This document shows, in pieces, positions 45,368 through 59,845 of a DNA stretch of 64,000 bases. Both the position numbers and the translations under genes were made by a program. The notes beneath the pieces are model-generated. The model saw only the letters and a list, made by a program, of their open reading frames with translations, ran no database searches and was not told the DNA's origin. Location of the stretch: contig CM074131.1 in the NCBI GenBank assembly GCA_037178625.1, forward strand, positions 4,340,001 through 4,404,000, given 5' to 3'. Origin of the DNA: Skeletonema tropicum (lineage: Eukaryota; Bacillariophyta; Thalassiosirophyceae; Thalassiosirales; Thalassiosiraceae). Numbering within the stretch: the stretch's first letter is position 1; the number at the start of each line of letters is the position of its first letter.

Positions 45368-47117
45368 AATTCAATTTCAATTCAATTCTTCGTCAATATC
45401 TTGGCTTCTCCCCGTCCAATGAAGACGATGAGTGTCGTTTTGGAAAGCTCTCATCTAGCTCTATCGATCGTTGATATTACCATGGCCAAATATCGATCTG
45501 TTGCCATCCAATCGATCCGGTTTAAAAACGGGGTAACAGTTAGAGCTCGGCCAAATCATCTGGCTTGACATAGATAATTCCACCAATAGAGTCCAAGTAA
45601 TAATCCAATTTGACACATTGACCACCGCTGGAATCGTCTCCTCAAGCTCTATCGATTAGTACCATAATCAGCATTACCACTGCCGCCGTCAAAATGTCAA
45701 GGCCCTCGCAAATACTGTGAAGGACGGAGGCGAAGATCCACACTAATAATCACAGCTCGATCTCAAAAAGCGACCACTTTAATGCGGCGGGCTCCAGACA
45801 GTTGGCACCAGCGCATCCAATAATAAACAGTGCTCGGGCAGGGGCCCTCGCCAAACACACTCCCTTCAATGCAGTGCCGTCAATGATAGGTTGGCACGGA
45901 CGCATCCAACGCTGCGCTGAAGAACGTTAAAGGAGGAGGAGTGTGATCCAGACAGTTGGCACATGGAAGATCCATAGTTAATTAACAGAGCTCGGCCCTC
46001 GCACAACACACTTCCTTTATCATCGATGTGTTCATGATTGGTTCATTGTGGCGAGCGGGTGATTGGTTGGAACGATAGTGTAGTAGCCATGGTGCGGTGT
46101 TAGTTGTGTGTTGATGTTTTGGATCTTTTTGTGATGGTGCGACATCATCATTCACTCACCTTCTCAATCACTCACCAACACTCAACACCATCACAACCAC
46201 AACGAACCATGCTAATAATGCTACTCGTACTCGTACCAACCAATCACCCACTCGCCAGCGTAGCGTGCCAACAATTCATTGATCTTACCTGATCTACGTT
46301 AAGTGTCTTCAGCGAAGCGTTTGATGAGTCCATACCAACCTTCTGCTCATCCAGTAAAGGAAGTGTCTTGTGTGAGGGCTGAGCGGTACGATAGCGAGGA
46401 ACTCTATTGACTATGGATCTTCGTCCGTACCAACTGTCTGGAACTCATCCTTCCTTAGCGGTCGCTTTTTGAGATCTTCGACCAATCAAGCTAGAATGAA
46501 TCTCATCTGATCTACAGCAGTGTCTTGCAAGGGCCTTGGCCGAGCAGTGATCATCATGGTATCGCCGATCTATACAGCAGAGTATTTTGGAATCTCGCAC
46601 GTAACAATAATTATTGTCATGGACGGTGCTGATCGTCTAGGAGTGTGTGATTATTGTATTAATTGATAGCGCTTGAGACGAGGATTCGAATGGTTGTGTC
46701 ATTGTCATTGCTATCTATCTACGGAGGCCGAGCTGTGTTTATATTGGATGGATTTGGATTGTCGATCTGGATCTGGGGCCCAGTATTCAGTATTGTAGTC
46801 GGATTGTAGACCCCTCTCGAGTTGAGTCGATTGACAAAAGATCAATATTTGGCCTTGCAACTGCAACTAATCGATAGAGCGCAACGACAGCTTGCGAATA
46901 CTGGTCGAATCGTATCAATCCGATGGAATGGAGAGGACAAGAGTTATGGATGGATTACTATTACTGAATCTGAATGGTCGGTGAGCAAAGAGGGGGGATA
47001 GTGTTTACGTTTACTTTGGTTACTTAGTTATATTCATATTACATTATTACTTGAATGTCCATGTCCATCTACCATCATCTATCTCCTATCTCTCCAACCA
47101 TACCATACCTCTCAATC

Positions 47118-47435
47118 TCAATATAATCCACCCACGTGTTGAGCATCCGACAAACAGCCCACCAAATGATGATCGGAATCCATCATGGATGATTCGCCTT
47201 CGAAAGCCGTCATTAAGCTTAGCTTTCCTCCTCCTCCTCCGTTGCTGTTGCCGCCACCACTTCCTCTTCCACCAATCCCCCGTCTCATTGTTGATGAATG
47301 CCTCTTGCGTTGATTCCGAAGTACAGATGCAGCATGACGAGCTGATATCCTGAGGTGGTTGTTTGTGTCTCCTCTCCGCTGACGGATTGTTTGTGGAGGG
47401 CGTAGAGTTCGAGACGGTCGCGGTTGGGTCATCAT
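47118..47435 (-). CDS. Array gene copy 10 (105 residues)
   Basis: Protein identical to copy 2. Confidence 0.58.
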   Translation of the reverse strand: MMTQPRPSRTLRPPQTIRQRRGDTNNHLRISARHAASVLRNQRKRHSSTMRRGIGGRGSGGGNSNGGGGGKLSLMTAFEGESSMMDSDHHLVGCLSDAQHVGGLY

Positions 47436-49184
47436 AATTCAATTTCAATTCAATTCTTCGTCAATATCTTGGCTTCTCCCCGTCCAATGAAGACGATGAG
47501 TGTCGTTTTGGAAAGCTCTCATCTAGCTCTATCGATCGTTGATATTACCATGGCCAAATATCGATCTGTTGCCATCCAATCGATCCGGTTAAAAACGGGG
47601 TAACAGTTAGAGCTCGGCCAAATCATCTGGCTTGACATAGATAATTCCACCAATAGAGTCCAAGTAATAATCCAATTTGACACATTGACCACCGCTGGAA
47701 TCGTCTCCTCAAGCTCTATCGATTAGTACCATAATCAGCATTACCACTGCCGCCGTCAAAATGTCAAGGCCCTCGCAAATACTGTGAAGGACGGAGGCGA
47801 AGATCCACACTAATAATCACAGCTCGATCTCAAAAAGCGACCACTTTAATGCGGCGGGCTCCAGACAGTTGGCACCAGCGCATCCAATAATAAACAGTGC
47901 TCGGGCAGGGGCCCTCGCCAAACACACTCCCTTCAATGCAGTGCCGTCAATGATAGGTTGGCACGGACGCATCCAACGCTGCGCTGAAGAACGTTAAAGG
48001 AGGAGGAGTGTGATCCAGACAGTTGGCACATGGAAGATCCATAGTTAATTAACAGAGCTCGGCCCTCGCACAACACACTTCCTTTATCATCGATGTGTTC
48101 ATGATTGGTTCATTGTGGCGAGCGGGTGATTGGTTGGAACGATAGTGTAGTAGCCATGGTGCGGTGTTAGTTGTGTGTTGATGTTTTGGATCTTTTTGTG
48201 ATGGTGCGACATCATCATTCACTCACCTTCTCAATCACTCACCAACACTCAACACCATCACAACCACAACGAACCATGCTAATAATGCTACTCGTACTCG
48301 TACCAACCAATCACCCACTCGCCAGCGTAGCGTGCCAACAATTCATTGATCTTACCTGATCTACGTTAAGTGTCTTCAGCGAAGCGTTTGATGAGTCCAT
48401 ACCAACCTTCTGCTCATCCAGTAAAGGAAGTGTCTTGTGTGAGGGCTGAGCGGTACGATAGCGAGGAACTCTATTGACTATGGATCTTCGTCCGTACCAA
48501 CTGTCTGGAACTCATCCTTCCTTAGCGGTCGCTTTTTGAGATCTTCGACCAATCAAGCTAGAATGAATCTCATCTGATCTACAGCAGTGTCTTGCAAGGG
48601 CCTTGGCCGAGCAGTGATCATCATGGTATCGCCGATCTATACAGCAGAGTATTTTGGAATCTCGCACGTAACAATAATTATTGTCATGGACGGTGCTGAT
48701 CGTCTAGGAGTGTGTGATTATTGTATTAATTGATAGCGCTTGAGACGAGGATTCGAATGGTTGTGTCATTGTCATTGCTATCTATCTACGGAGGCCGAGC
48801 TGTGTTTATATTGGATGGATTTGGATTGTCGATCTGGATCTGGGGCCCAGTATTCAGTATTGTAGTCGGATTGTAGACCCCTCTCGAGTTGAGTCGATTG
48901 ACAAAAGATCAATATTTGGCCTTGCAACTGCAACTAATCGATAGAGCGCAACGACAGCTTGCGAATACTGGTCGAATCGTATCAATCCGATGGAATGGAG
49001 AGGACAAGAGTTATGGATGGATTACTATTACTGAATCTGAATGGTCGGTGAGCAAAGAGGGGGGATAGTGTTTACGTTTACTTTGGTTACTTAGTTATAT
49101 TCATATTACATTATTACTTGAATGTCCATGTCCATCTACCATCATCTATCTCCTATCTCTCCAACCATACCATACCTCTCAATC

Positions 49185-49502
49185 TCAATATAATCCACCC
49201 ACGTGTTGAGCATCCGACAAACAGCCCACCAAATGATGATCGGAATCCATCATGGATGATTCGCCTTCGAAAGCCGTCATTAAGCTTAGCTTTCCTCCTC
49301 CTCCTCCGTTGCTGTTGCCGCCACCACTTCCTCTTCCACCAATCCCCCGTCTCATTGTTGATGAATGCCTCTTGCGTTGATTCCGAAGTACAGATGCAGC
49401 ATGACGAGCTGATATCCTGAGGTGGTTGTTTGTGTCTCCTCTCCGCTGACGGATTGTTTGTGGAGGGCGTAGAGTTCGAGACGGTCGCGGTTGGGTCATC
49501 AT
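49185..49502 (-). CDS. Array gene copy 11 (105 residues)
   Basis: Protein identical to copy 2. The unit has the ATTCGGATTCGGATTG variant near 50926. Confidence 0.58.
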   Translation of the reverse strand: MMTQPRPSRTLRPPQTIRQRRGDTNNHLRISARHAASVLRNQRKRHSSTMRRGIGGRGSGGGNSNGGGGGKLSLMTAFEGESSMMDSDHHLVGCLSDAQHVGGLY

Positions 49503-51252
49503 AATTCAATTTCAATTCAATTCTTCGTCAATATCTTGGCTTCTCCCCGTCCAATGAAGACGATGAGTGTCGTTTTGGAAAGCTCTCATCTAGCTCTATC
49601 GATCGTTGATATTACCATGGCCAAATATCGATCTGTTGCCATCCAATCGATCCGGTTAAAAACGGGGTAACAGTTAGAGCTCGGCCAAATCATCTGGCTT
49701 GACATAGATAATTCCACCAATAGAGTCCAAGTAATAATCCAATTTGACACATTGACCACCGCTGGAATCGTCTCCTCAAGCTCTATCGATTAGTACCATA
49801 ATCAGCATTACCACTGCCGCCGTCAAAATGTCAAGGCCCTCGCAAATACTGTGAAGGACGGAGGCGAAGATCCACACTAATAATCACAGCTCGATCTCAA
49901 AAAGCGACCACTTTAATGCGGCGGGCTCCAGACAGTTGGCACCAGCGCATCCAATAATAAACAGTGCTCGGGCAGGGGCCCTCGCCAAACACACTCCCTT
50001 CAATGCAGTGCCGTCAATGATAGGTTGGCACGGACGCATCCAACGCTGCGCTGAAGAACGTTAAAGGAGGAGGAGTGTGATCCAGACAGTTGGCACATGG
50101 AAGATCCATAGTTAATTAACAGAGCTCGGCCCTCGCACAACACACTTCCTTTATCATCGATGTGTTCATGATTGGTTCATTGTGGCGAGCGGGTGATTGG
50201 TTGGAACGATAGTGTAGTAGCCATGGTGCGGTGTTAGTTGTGTGTTGATGTTTTGGATCTTTTTGTGATGGTGCGACATCATCATTCACTCACCTTCTCA
50301 ATCACTCACCAACACTCAACACCATCACAACCACAACGAACCATGCTAATAATGCTACTCGTACTCGTACCAACCAATCACCCACTCGCCAGCGTAGCGT
50401 GCCAACAATTCATTGATCTTACCTGATCTACGTTAAGTGTCTTCAGCGAAGCGTTTGATGAGTCCATACCAACCTTCTGCTCATCCAGTAAAGGAAGTGT
50501 CTTGTGTGAGGGCTGAGCGGTACGATAGCGAGGAACTCTATTGACTATGGATCTTCGTCCGTACCAACTGTCTGGAACTCATCCTTCCTTAGCGGTCGCT
50601 TTTTGAGATCTTCGACCAATCAAGCTAGAATGAATCTCATCTGATCTACAGCAGTGTCTTGCAAGGGCCTTGGCCGAGCAGTGATCATCATGGTATCGCC
50701 GATCTATACAGCAGAGTATTTTGGAATCTCGCACGTAACAATAATTATTGTCATGGACGGTGCTGATCGTCTAGGAGTGTGTGATTATTGTATTAATTGA
50801 TAGCGCTTGAGACGAGGATTCGAATGGTTGTGTCATTGTCATTGCTATCTATCTACGGAGGCCGAGCTGTGTTTATATTGGATGGATTTGGATTGTCGAT
50901 CTGGATCTGGGGCCCAGTATTCAGTATTCGGATTCGGATTGTAGACCCCTCTCGAGTTGAGTCGATTGACAAAAGATCAATATTTGGCCTTGCAACTGCA
51001 ACTAATCGATAGAGCGCAACGACAGCTTGCGAATACTGGTCGAATCGTATCAATCCGATGGAATGGAGAGGACAAGAGTTATGGATGGATTACTATTACT
51101 GAATCTGAATGGTCGGTGAGCAAAGAGGGGGGATAGTGTTTACGTTTACTTTGGTTACTTAGTTATATTCATATTACATTATTACTTGAATGTCCATGTC
51201 CATCTACCATCATCTATCTCCTATCTCTCCAACCATACCATACCTCTCAATC

Positions 51253-51570
51253 TCAATATAATCCACCCACGTGTTGAGCATCCGACAAACAGCCCACCAA
51301 ATGATGATCGGAATCCATCATGGATGATTCGCCTTCGAAAGCCGTCATTAAGCTTAGCTTTCCTCCTCCTCCTCCGTTGCTGTTGCCGCCACCACTTCCT
51401 CTTCCACCAATCCCCCGTCTCATTGTTGATGAATGCCTCTTGCGTTGATTCCGAAGTACAGATGCAGCATGACGAGCTGATATCCTGAGGTGGTTGTTTG
51501 TGTCTCCTCTCCGCTGACGGATTGTTTGTGGAGGGCGTAGAGTTCGAGACGGTCGCGGTTGGGTCATCAT
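51253..51570 (-). CDS. Array gene copy 12 (105 residues)
   Basis: Protein identical to copy 2. The unit has a 6-bp microduplication (ACTCAAACTCAAC) near 52382. Confidence 0.58.
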   Translation of the reverse strand: MMTQPRPSRTLRPPQTIRQRRGDTNNHLRISARHAASVLRNQRKRHSSTMRRGIGGRGSGGGNSNGGGGGKLSLMTAFEGESSMMDSDHHLVGCLSDAQHVGGLY

Positions 51571-53325
51571 AATTCAATTTCAATTCAATTCTTCGTCAAT
51601 ATCTTGGCTTCTCCCCGTCCAATGAAGACGATGAGTGTCGTTTTGGAAAGCTCTCATCTAGCTCTATCGATCGTTGATATTACCATGGCCAAATATCGAT
51701 CTGTTGCCATCCAATCGATCCGGTTAAAAACGGGGTAACAGTTAGAGCTCGGCCAAATCATCTGGCTTGACATAGATAATTCCACCAATAGAGTCCAAGT
51801 AATAATCCAATTTGACACATTGACCACCGCTGGAATCGTCTCCTCAAGCTCTATCGATTAGTACCATAATCAGCATTACCACTGCCGCCGTCAAAATGTC
51901 AAGGCCCTCGCAAATACTGTGAAGGACGGAGGCGAAGATCCACACTAATAATCACAGCTCGATCTCAAAAAGCGACCACTTTAATGCGGCGGGCTCCAGA
52001 CAGTTGGCACCAGCGCATCCAATAATAAACAGTGCTCGGGCAGGGGCCCTCGCCAAACACACTCCCTTCAATGCAGTGCCGTCAATGATAGGTTGGCACG
52101 GACGCATCCAACGCTGCGCTGAAGAACGTTAAAGGAGGAGGAGTGTGATCCAGACAGTTGGCACATGGAAGATCCATAGTTAATTAACAGAGCTCGGCCC
52201 TCGCACAACACACTTCCTTTATCATCGATGTGTTCATGATTGGTTCATTGTGGCGAGCGGGTGATTGGTTGGAACGATAGTGTAGTAGCCATGGTGCGGT
52301 GTTAGTTGTGTGTTGATGTTTTGGATCTTTTTGTGATGGTGCGACATCATCATTCACTCACCTTCTCAATCACTCACCAACACTCAAACTCAACACCATC
52401 ACAACCACAACGAACCATGCTAATAATGCTACTCGTACTCGTACCAACCAATCACCCACTCGCCAGCGTAGCGTGCCAACAATTCATTGATCTTACCTGA
52501 TCTACGTTAAGTGTCTTCAGCGAAGCGTTTGATGAGTCCATACCAACCTTCTGCTCATCCAGTAAAGGAAGTGTCTTGTGTGAGGGCTGAGCGGTACGAT
52601 AGCGAGGAACTCTATTGACTATGGATCTTCGTCCGTACCAACTGTCTGGAACTCATCCTTCCTTAGCGGTCGCTTTTTGAGATCTTCGACCAATCAAGCT
52701 AGAATGAATCTCATCTGATCTACAGCAGTGTCTTGCAAGGGCCTTGGCCGAGCAGTGATCATCATGGTATCGCCGATCTATACAGCAGAGTATTTTGGAA
52801 TCTCGCACGTAACAATAATTATTGTCATGGACGGTGCTGATCGTCTAGGAGTGTGTGATTATTGTATTAATTGATAGCGCTTGAGACGAGGATTCGAATG
52901 GTTGTGTCATTGTCATTGCTATCTATCTACGGAGGCCGAGCTGTGTTTATATTGGATGGATTTGGATTGTCGATCTGGATCTGGGGCCCAGTATTCAGTA
53001 TTGTAGTCGGATTCTAGACCCCTCTCGAGTTGAGTCGATTGACAAAAGATCAATATTTGGCCTTGCAACTGCAACTAATCGATAGAGCGCAACGACAGCT
53101 TGCGAATACTGGTCGAATCGTATCAATCCGATGGAATGGAGAGGACAAGAGTTATGGATGGATTACTATTACTGAATCTGAATGGTCGGTGAGCAAAGAG
53201 GGGGGATAGTGTTTACGTTTACTTTGGTTACTTAGTTATATTCATATTACATTATTACTTGAATGTCCATGTCCATCTACCATCATCTATCTCCTATCTC
53301 TCCAACCATACCATACCTCTCAATC

Positions 53326-53643
53326 TCAATATAATCCACCCACGTGTTGAGCATCCGACAAACAGCCCACCAAATGATGATCGGAATCCATCATGGATGA
53401 TTCGCCTTCGAAAGCCGTCATTAAGCTTAGCTTTCCTCCTCCTCCTCCGTTGCTGTTGCCGCCACCACTTCCTCTTCCACCAATCCCCCGTCTCATTGTT
53501 GATGAATGCCTCTTGCGTTGATTCCGAAGTACAGATGCAGCATGACGAGCTGATATCCTGAGGTGGTTGTTTGTGTCTCCTCTCCGCTGACGGATTGTTT
53601 GTGGAGGGCGTAGAGTTCGAGACGGTCGCGGTTGGGTCATCAT
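53326..53643 (-). CDS. Array gene copy 13 (105 residues)
   Basis: Protein identical to copy 2. The unit has a short ATTCGGATTG variant near 55066. Confidence 0.58.
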   Translation of the reverse strand: MMTQPRPSRTLRPPQTIRQRRGDTNNHLRISARHAASVLRNQRKRHSSTMRRGIGGRGSGGGNSNGGGGGKLSLMTAFEGESSMMDSDHHLVGCLSDAQHVGGLY

Positions 53644-55387
53644 AATTCAATTTCAATTCAATTCTTCGTCAATATCTTGGCTTCTCCCCGTCCAATGAAG
53701 ACGATGAGTGTCGTTTTGGAAAGCTCTCATCTAGCTCTATCGATCGTTGATATTACCATGGCCAAATATCGATCTGTTGCCATCCAATCGATCCGGTTAA
53801 AAACGGGGTAACAGTTAGAGCTCGGCCAAATCATCTGGCTTGACATAGATAATTCCACCAATAGAGTCCAAGTAATAATCCAATTTGACACATTGACCAC
53901 CGCTGGAATCGTCTCCTCAAGCTCTATCGATTAGTACCATAATCAGCATTACCACTGCCGCCGTCAAAATGTCAAGGCCCTCGCAAATACTGTGAAGGAC
54001 GGAGGCGAAGATCCACACTAATAATCACAGCTCGATCTCAAAAAGCGACCACTTTAATGCGGCGGGCTCCAGACAGTTGGCACCAGCGCATCCAATAATA
54101 AACAGTGCTCGGGCAGGGGCCCTCGCCAAACACACTCCCTTCAATGCAGTGCCGTCAATGATAGGTTGGCACGGACGCATCCAACGCTGCGCTGAAGAAC
54201 GTTAAAGGAGGAGGAGTGTGATCCAGACAGTTGGCACATGGAAGATCCATAGTTAATTAACAGAGCTCGGCCCTCGCACAACACACTTCCTTTATCATCG
54301 ATGTGTTCATGATTGGTTCATTGTGGCGAGCGGGTGATTGGTTGGAACGATAGTGTAGTAGCCATGGTGCGGTGTTAGTTGTGTGTTGATGTTTTGGATC
54401 TTTTTGTGATGGTGCGACATCATCATTCACTCACCTTCTCAATCACTCACCAACACTCAACACCATCACAACCACAACGAACCATGCTAATAATGCTACT
54501 CGTACTCGTACCAACCAATCACCCACTCGCCAGCGTAGCGTGCCAACAATTCATTGATCTTACCTGATCTACGTTAAGTGTCTTCAGCGAAGCGTTTGAT
54601 GAGTCCATACCAACCTTCTGCTCATCCAGTAAAGGAAGTGTCTTGTGTGAGGGCTGAGCGGTACGATAGCGAGGAACTCTATTGACTATGGATCTTCGTC
54701 CGTACCAACTGTCTGGAACTCATCCTTCCTTAGCGGTCGCTTTTTGAGATCTTCGACCAATCAAGCTAGAATGAATCTCATCTGATCTACAGCAGTGTCT
54801 TGCAAGGGCCTTGGCCGAGCAGTGATCATCATGGTATCGCCGATCTATACAGCAGAGTATTTTGGAATCTCGCACGTAACAATAATTATTGTCATGGACG
54901 GTGCTGATCGTCTAGGAGTGTGTGATTATTGTATTAATTGATAGCGCTTGAGACGAGGATTCGAATGGTTGTGTCATTGTCATTGCTATCTATCTACGGA
55001 GGCCGAGCTGTGTTTATATTGGATGGATTTGGATTGTCGATCTGGATCTGGGGCCCAGTATTCAGTATTCGGATTGTAGACCCCTCTCGAGTTGAGTCGA
55101 TTGACAAAAGATCAATATTTGGCCTTGCAACTGCAACTAATCGATAGAGCGCAACGACAGCTTGCGAATACTGGTCGAATCGTATCAATCCGATGGAATG
55201 GAGAGGACAAGAGTTATGGATGGATTACTATTACTGAATCTGAATGGTCGGTGAGCAAAGAGGGGGGATAGTGTTTACGTTTACTTTGGTTACTTAGTTA
55301 TATTCATATTACATTATTACTTGAATGTCCATGTCCATCTACCATCATCTATCTCCTATCTCTCCAACCATACCATACCTCTCAATC

Positions 55388-55705
55388 TCAATATAATCCA
55401 CCCACGTGTTGAGCATCCGACAAACAGCCCACCAAATGATGATCGGAATCCATCATGGATGATTCGCCTTCGAAAGCCGTCATTAAGCTTAGCTTTCCTC
55501 CTCCTCCTCCGTTGCTGTTGCCGCCACCACTTCCTCTTCCACCAATCCCCCGTCTCATTGTTGATGAATGCCTCTTGCGTTGATTCCGAAGTACAGATGC
55601 AGCATGACGAGCTGATATCCTGAGGTGGTTGTTTGTGTCTCCTCTCCGCTGACGGATTGTTTGTGGAGGGCGTAGAGTTCGAGACGGTCGCGGTTGGGTC
55701 ATCAT
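55388..55705 (-). CDS. Array gene copy 14 (105 residues)
   Basis: Protein identical to copy 2. The unit shares GGAACCTCGC near 56927 with unit 15. Confidence 0.58.
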   Translation of the reverse strand: MMTQPRPSRTLRPPQTIRQRRGDTNNHLRISARHAASVLRNQRKRHSSTMRRGIGGRGSGGGNSNGGGGGKLSLMTAFEGESSMMDSDHHLVGCLSDAQHVGGLY

Positions 55706-57454
55706 AATTCAATTTCAATTCAATTCTTCGTCAATATCTTGGCTTCTCCCCGTCCAATGAAGACGATGAGTGTCGTTTTGGAAAGCTCTCATCTAGCTCT
55801 ATCGATCGTTGATATTACCATGGCCAAATATCGATCTGTTGCCATCCAATCGATCCGGTTAAAAACGGGGTAACAGTTAGAGCTCGGCCAAATCATCTGG
55901 CTTGACATAGATAATTCCACCAATAGAGTCCAAGTAATAATCCAATTTGACACATTGACCACCGCTGGAATCGTCTCCTCAAGCTCTATCGATTAGTACC
56001 ATAATCAGCATTACCACTGCCGCCGTCAAAATGTCAAGGCCCTCGCAAATACTGTGAAGGACGGAGGCGAAGATCCACACTAATAATCACAGCTCGATCT
56101 CAAAAAGCGACCACTTTAATGCGGCGGGCTCCAGACAGTTGGCACCAGCGCATCCAATAATAAACAGTGCTCGGGCAGGGGCCCTCGCCAAACACACTCC
56201 CTTCAATGCAGTGCCGTCAATGATAGGTTGGCACGGACGCATCCAACGCTGCGCTGAAGAACGTTAAAGGAGGAGGAGTGTGATCCAGACAGTTGGCACA
56301 TGGAAGATCCATAGTTAATTAACAGAGCTCGGCCCTCGCACAACACACTTCCTTTATCATCGATGTGTTCATGATTGGTTCATTGTGGCGAGCGGGTGAT
56401 TGGTTGGAACGATAGTGTAGTAGCCATGGTGCGGTGTTAGTTGTGTGTTGATGTTTTGGATCTTTTTGTGATGGTGCGACATCATCATTCACTCACCTTC
56501 TCAATCACTCACCAACACTCAACACCATCACAACCACAACGAACCATGCTAATAATGCTACTCGTACTCGTACCAACCAATCACCCACTCGCCAGCGTAG
56601 CGTGCCAACAATTCATTGATCTTACCTGATCTACGTTAAGTGTCTTCAGCGAAGCGTTTGATGAGTCCATACCAACCTTCTGCTCATCCAGTAAAGGAAG
56701 TGTCTTGTGTGAGGGCTGAGCGGTACGATAGCGAGGAACTCTATTGACTATGGATCTTCGTCCGTACCAACTGTCTGGAACTCATCCTTCCTTAGCGGTC
56801 GCTTTTTGAGATCTTCGACCAATCAAGCTAGAATGAATCTCATCTGATCTACAGCAGTGTCTTGCAAGGGCCTTGGCCGAGCAGTGATCATCATGGTATC
56901 GCCGATCTATACAGCAGAGTATTTTGGAACCTCGCACGTAACAATAATTATTGTCATGGACGGTGCTGATCGTCTAGGAGTGTGTGATTATTGTATTAAT
57001 TGATAGCGCTTGAGACGAGGATTCGAATGGTTGTGTCATTGTCATTGCTATCTATCTACGGAGGCCGAGCTGTGTTTATATTGGATGGATTTGGATTGTC
57101 GATCTGGATCTGGGGCCCAGTATTCAGTATTGTAGTCGGATTGTAGACCCCTCTCGAGTTGAGTCGATTGACAAAAGATCAATATTTGGCCTTGCAACTG
57201 CAACTAATCGATAGAGCGCAACGACAGCTTGCGAATACTGGTCGAATCGTATCAATCCGATGGAATGGAGAGGACAAGAGTTATGGATGGATTACTATTA
57301 CTGAATCTGAATGGTCGGTGAGCAAAGAGGGGGGATAGTGTTTACGTTTACTTTGGTTACTTAGTTATATTCATATTACATTATTACTTGAATGTCCATG
57401 TCCATCTACCATCATCTATCTCCTATCTCTCCAACCATACCATACCTCTCAATC

Positions 57455-57772
57455 TCAATATAATCCACCCACGTGTTGAGCATCCGACAAACAGCCCACC
57501 AAATGATGATCGGAATCCATCATGGATGATTCGCCTTCGAAAGCCGTCATTAAGCTTAGCTTTCCTCCTCCTCCTCCGTTGCTGTTGCCGCCACCACTTC
57601 CTCTTCCACCAATCCCCCGTCTCATTGTTGATGAATGCCTCTTGCGTTGATTCCGAAGTACAGATGCAGCATGACGAGCTGATATCCTGAGGTGGTTGTT
57701 TGTGTCTCCTCTCCGCTGACGGATTGTTTGTGGAGGGCGTAGAGTTCGAGACGGTCGCGGTTGGGTCATCAT
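57455..57772 (-). CDS. Array gene copy 15 (105 residues)
   Basis: Protein identical to copy 2. Confidence 0.58.
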   Translation of the reverse strand: MMTQPRPSRTLRPPQTIRQRRGDTNNHLRISARHAASVLRNQRKRHSSTMRRGIGGRGSGGGNSNGGGGGKLSLMTAFEGESSMMDSDHHLVGCLSDAQHVGGLY

Positions 57773-59521
57773 AATTCAATTTCAATTCAATTCTTCGTCA
57801 ATATCTTGGCTTCTCCCCGTCCAATGAAGACGATGAGTGTCGTTTTGGAAAGCTCTCATCTAGCTCTATCGATCGTTGATATTACCATGGCCAAATATCG
57901 ATCTGTTGCCATCCAATCGATCCGGTTAAAAACGGGGTAACAGTTAGAGCTCGGCCAAATCATCTGGCTTGACATAGATAATTCCACCAATAGAGTCCAA
58001 GTAATAATCCAATTTGACACATTGACCACCGCTGGAATCGTCTCCTCAAGCTCTATCGATTAGTACCATAATCAGCATTACCACTGCCGCCGTCAAAATG
58101 TCAAGGCCCTCGCAAATACTGTGAAGGACGGAGGCGAAGATCCACACTAATAATCACAGCTCGATCTCAAAAAGCGACCACTTTAATGCGGCGGGCTCCA
58201 GACAGTTGGCACCAGCGCATCCAATAATAAACAGTGCTCGGGCAGGGGCCCTCGCCAAACACACTCCCTTCAATGCAGTGCCGTCAATGATAGGTTGGCA
58301 CGGACGCATCCAACGCTGCGCTGAAGAACGTTAAAGGAGGAGGAGTGTGATCCAGACAGTTGGCACATGGAAGATCCATAGTTAATTAACAGAGCTCGGC
58401 CCTCGCACAACACACTTCCTTTATCATCGATGTGTTCATGATTGGTTCATTGTGGCGAGCGGGTGATTGGTTGGAACGATAGTGTAGTAGCCATGGTGCG
58501 GTGTTAGTTGTGTGTTGATGTTTTGGATCTTTTTGTGATGGTGCGACATCATCATTCACTCACCTTCTCAATCACTCACCAACACTCAACACCATCACAA
58601 CCACAACGAACCATGCTAATAATGCTACTCGTACTCGTACCAACCAATCACCCACTCGCCAGCGTAGCGTGCCAACAATTCATTGATCTTACCTGATCTA
58701 CGTTAAGTGTCTTCAGCGAAGCGTTTGATGAGTCCATACCAACCTTCTGCTCATCCAGTAAAGGAAGTGTCTTGTGTGAGGGCTGAGCGGTACGATAGCG
58801 AGGAACTCTATTGACTATGGATCTTCGTCCGTACCAACTGTCTGGAACTCATCCTTCCTTAGCGGTCGCTTTTTGAGATCTTCGACCAATCAAGCTAGAA
58901 TGAATCTCATCTGATCTACAGCAGTGTCTTGCAAGGGCCTTGGCCGAGCAGTGATCATCATGGTATCGCCGATCTATACAGCAGAGTATTTTGGAACCTC
59001 GCACGTAACAATAATTATTGTCATGGACGGTGCTGATCGTCTAGGAGTGTGTGATTATTGTATTAATTGATAGCGCTTGAGACGAGGATTCGAATGGTTG
59101 TGTCATTGTCATTGCTATCTATCTACGGAGGCCGAGCTGTGTTTATATTGGATGGATTTGGATTGTCGATCTGGATCTGGGGCCCAGTATTCAGTATTGT
59201 AGTCGGATTGTAGACCCCTCTCGAGTTGAGTCGATTGACAAAAGATCAATATTTGGCCTTGCAACTGCAACTAATCGATAGAGCGCAACGACAGCTTGCG
59301 AATACTGGTCGAATCGTATCAATCCGATGGAATGGAGAGGACAAGAGTTATGGATGGATTACTATTACTGAATCTGAATGGTCGGTGAGCAAAGAGGGGG
59401 GATAGTGTTTACGTTTACTTTGGTTACTTAGTTATATTCATATTACATTATTACTTGAATGTCCATGTCCATCTACCATCATCTATCTCCTATCTCTCCA
59501 ACCATACCATACCTCTCAATC

Positions 59522-59845
59522 TCAATATAATCCACCCACGTGTTGAGCATCCGACAAACAGCCCACCAAATGATGATCGGAATCCATCATGGATGATTCG
59601 CCTTCGAAAGCCGTCATTAAGCTTAGCTTTCCTCCTCCTCCTCCTCCTCCGTTGCTGTTGCCGCCACCACTTCCTCTTCCACCAATCCCCCGTCTCATTG
59701 TTGATGAATGCCTCTTGCGTTGATTCCGAAGTACAGATGCAGCATGACGAGCTGATATCCTGAGGTGGTTGTTTGTGTCTCCTCTCCGCTGACGGATTGT
59801 TTGTGGAGGGCGTAGAGTTCGAGACGGTCGCGGTTGGGTCATCAT
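59522..59845 (-). CDS. Array gene copy 16 (107 residues)
   Basis: Two extra Gly codons (CCTCCT expansion near 59633-59648) lengthen the Gly run; the frame is preserved. Confidence 0.58.
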   Translation of the reverse strand: MMTQPRPSRTLRPPQTIRQRRGDTNNHLRISARHAASVLRNQRKRHSSTMRRGIGGRGSGGGNSNGGGGGGGKLSLMTAFEGESSMMDSDHHLVGCLSDAQHVGGLY

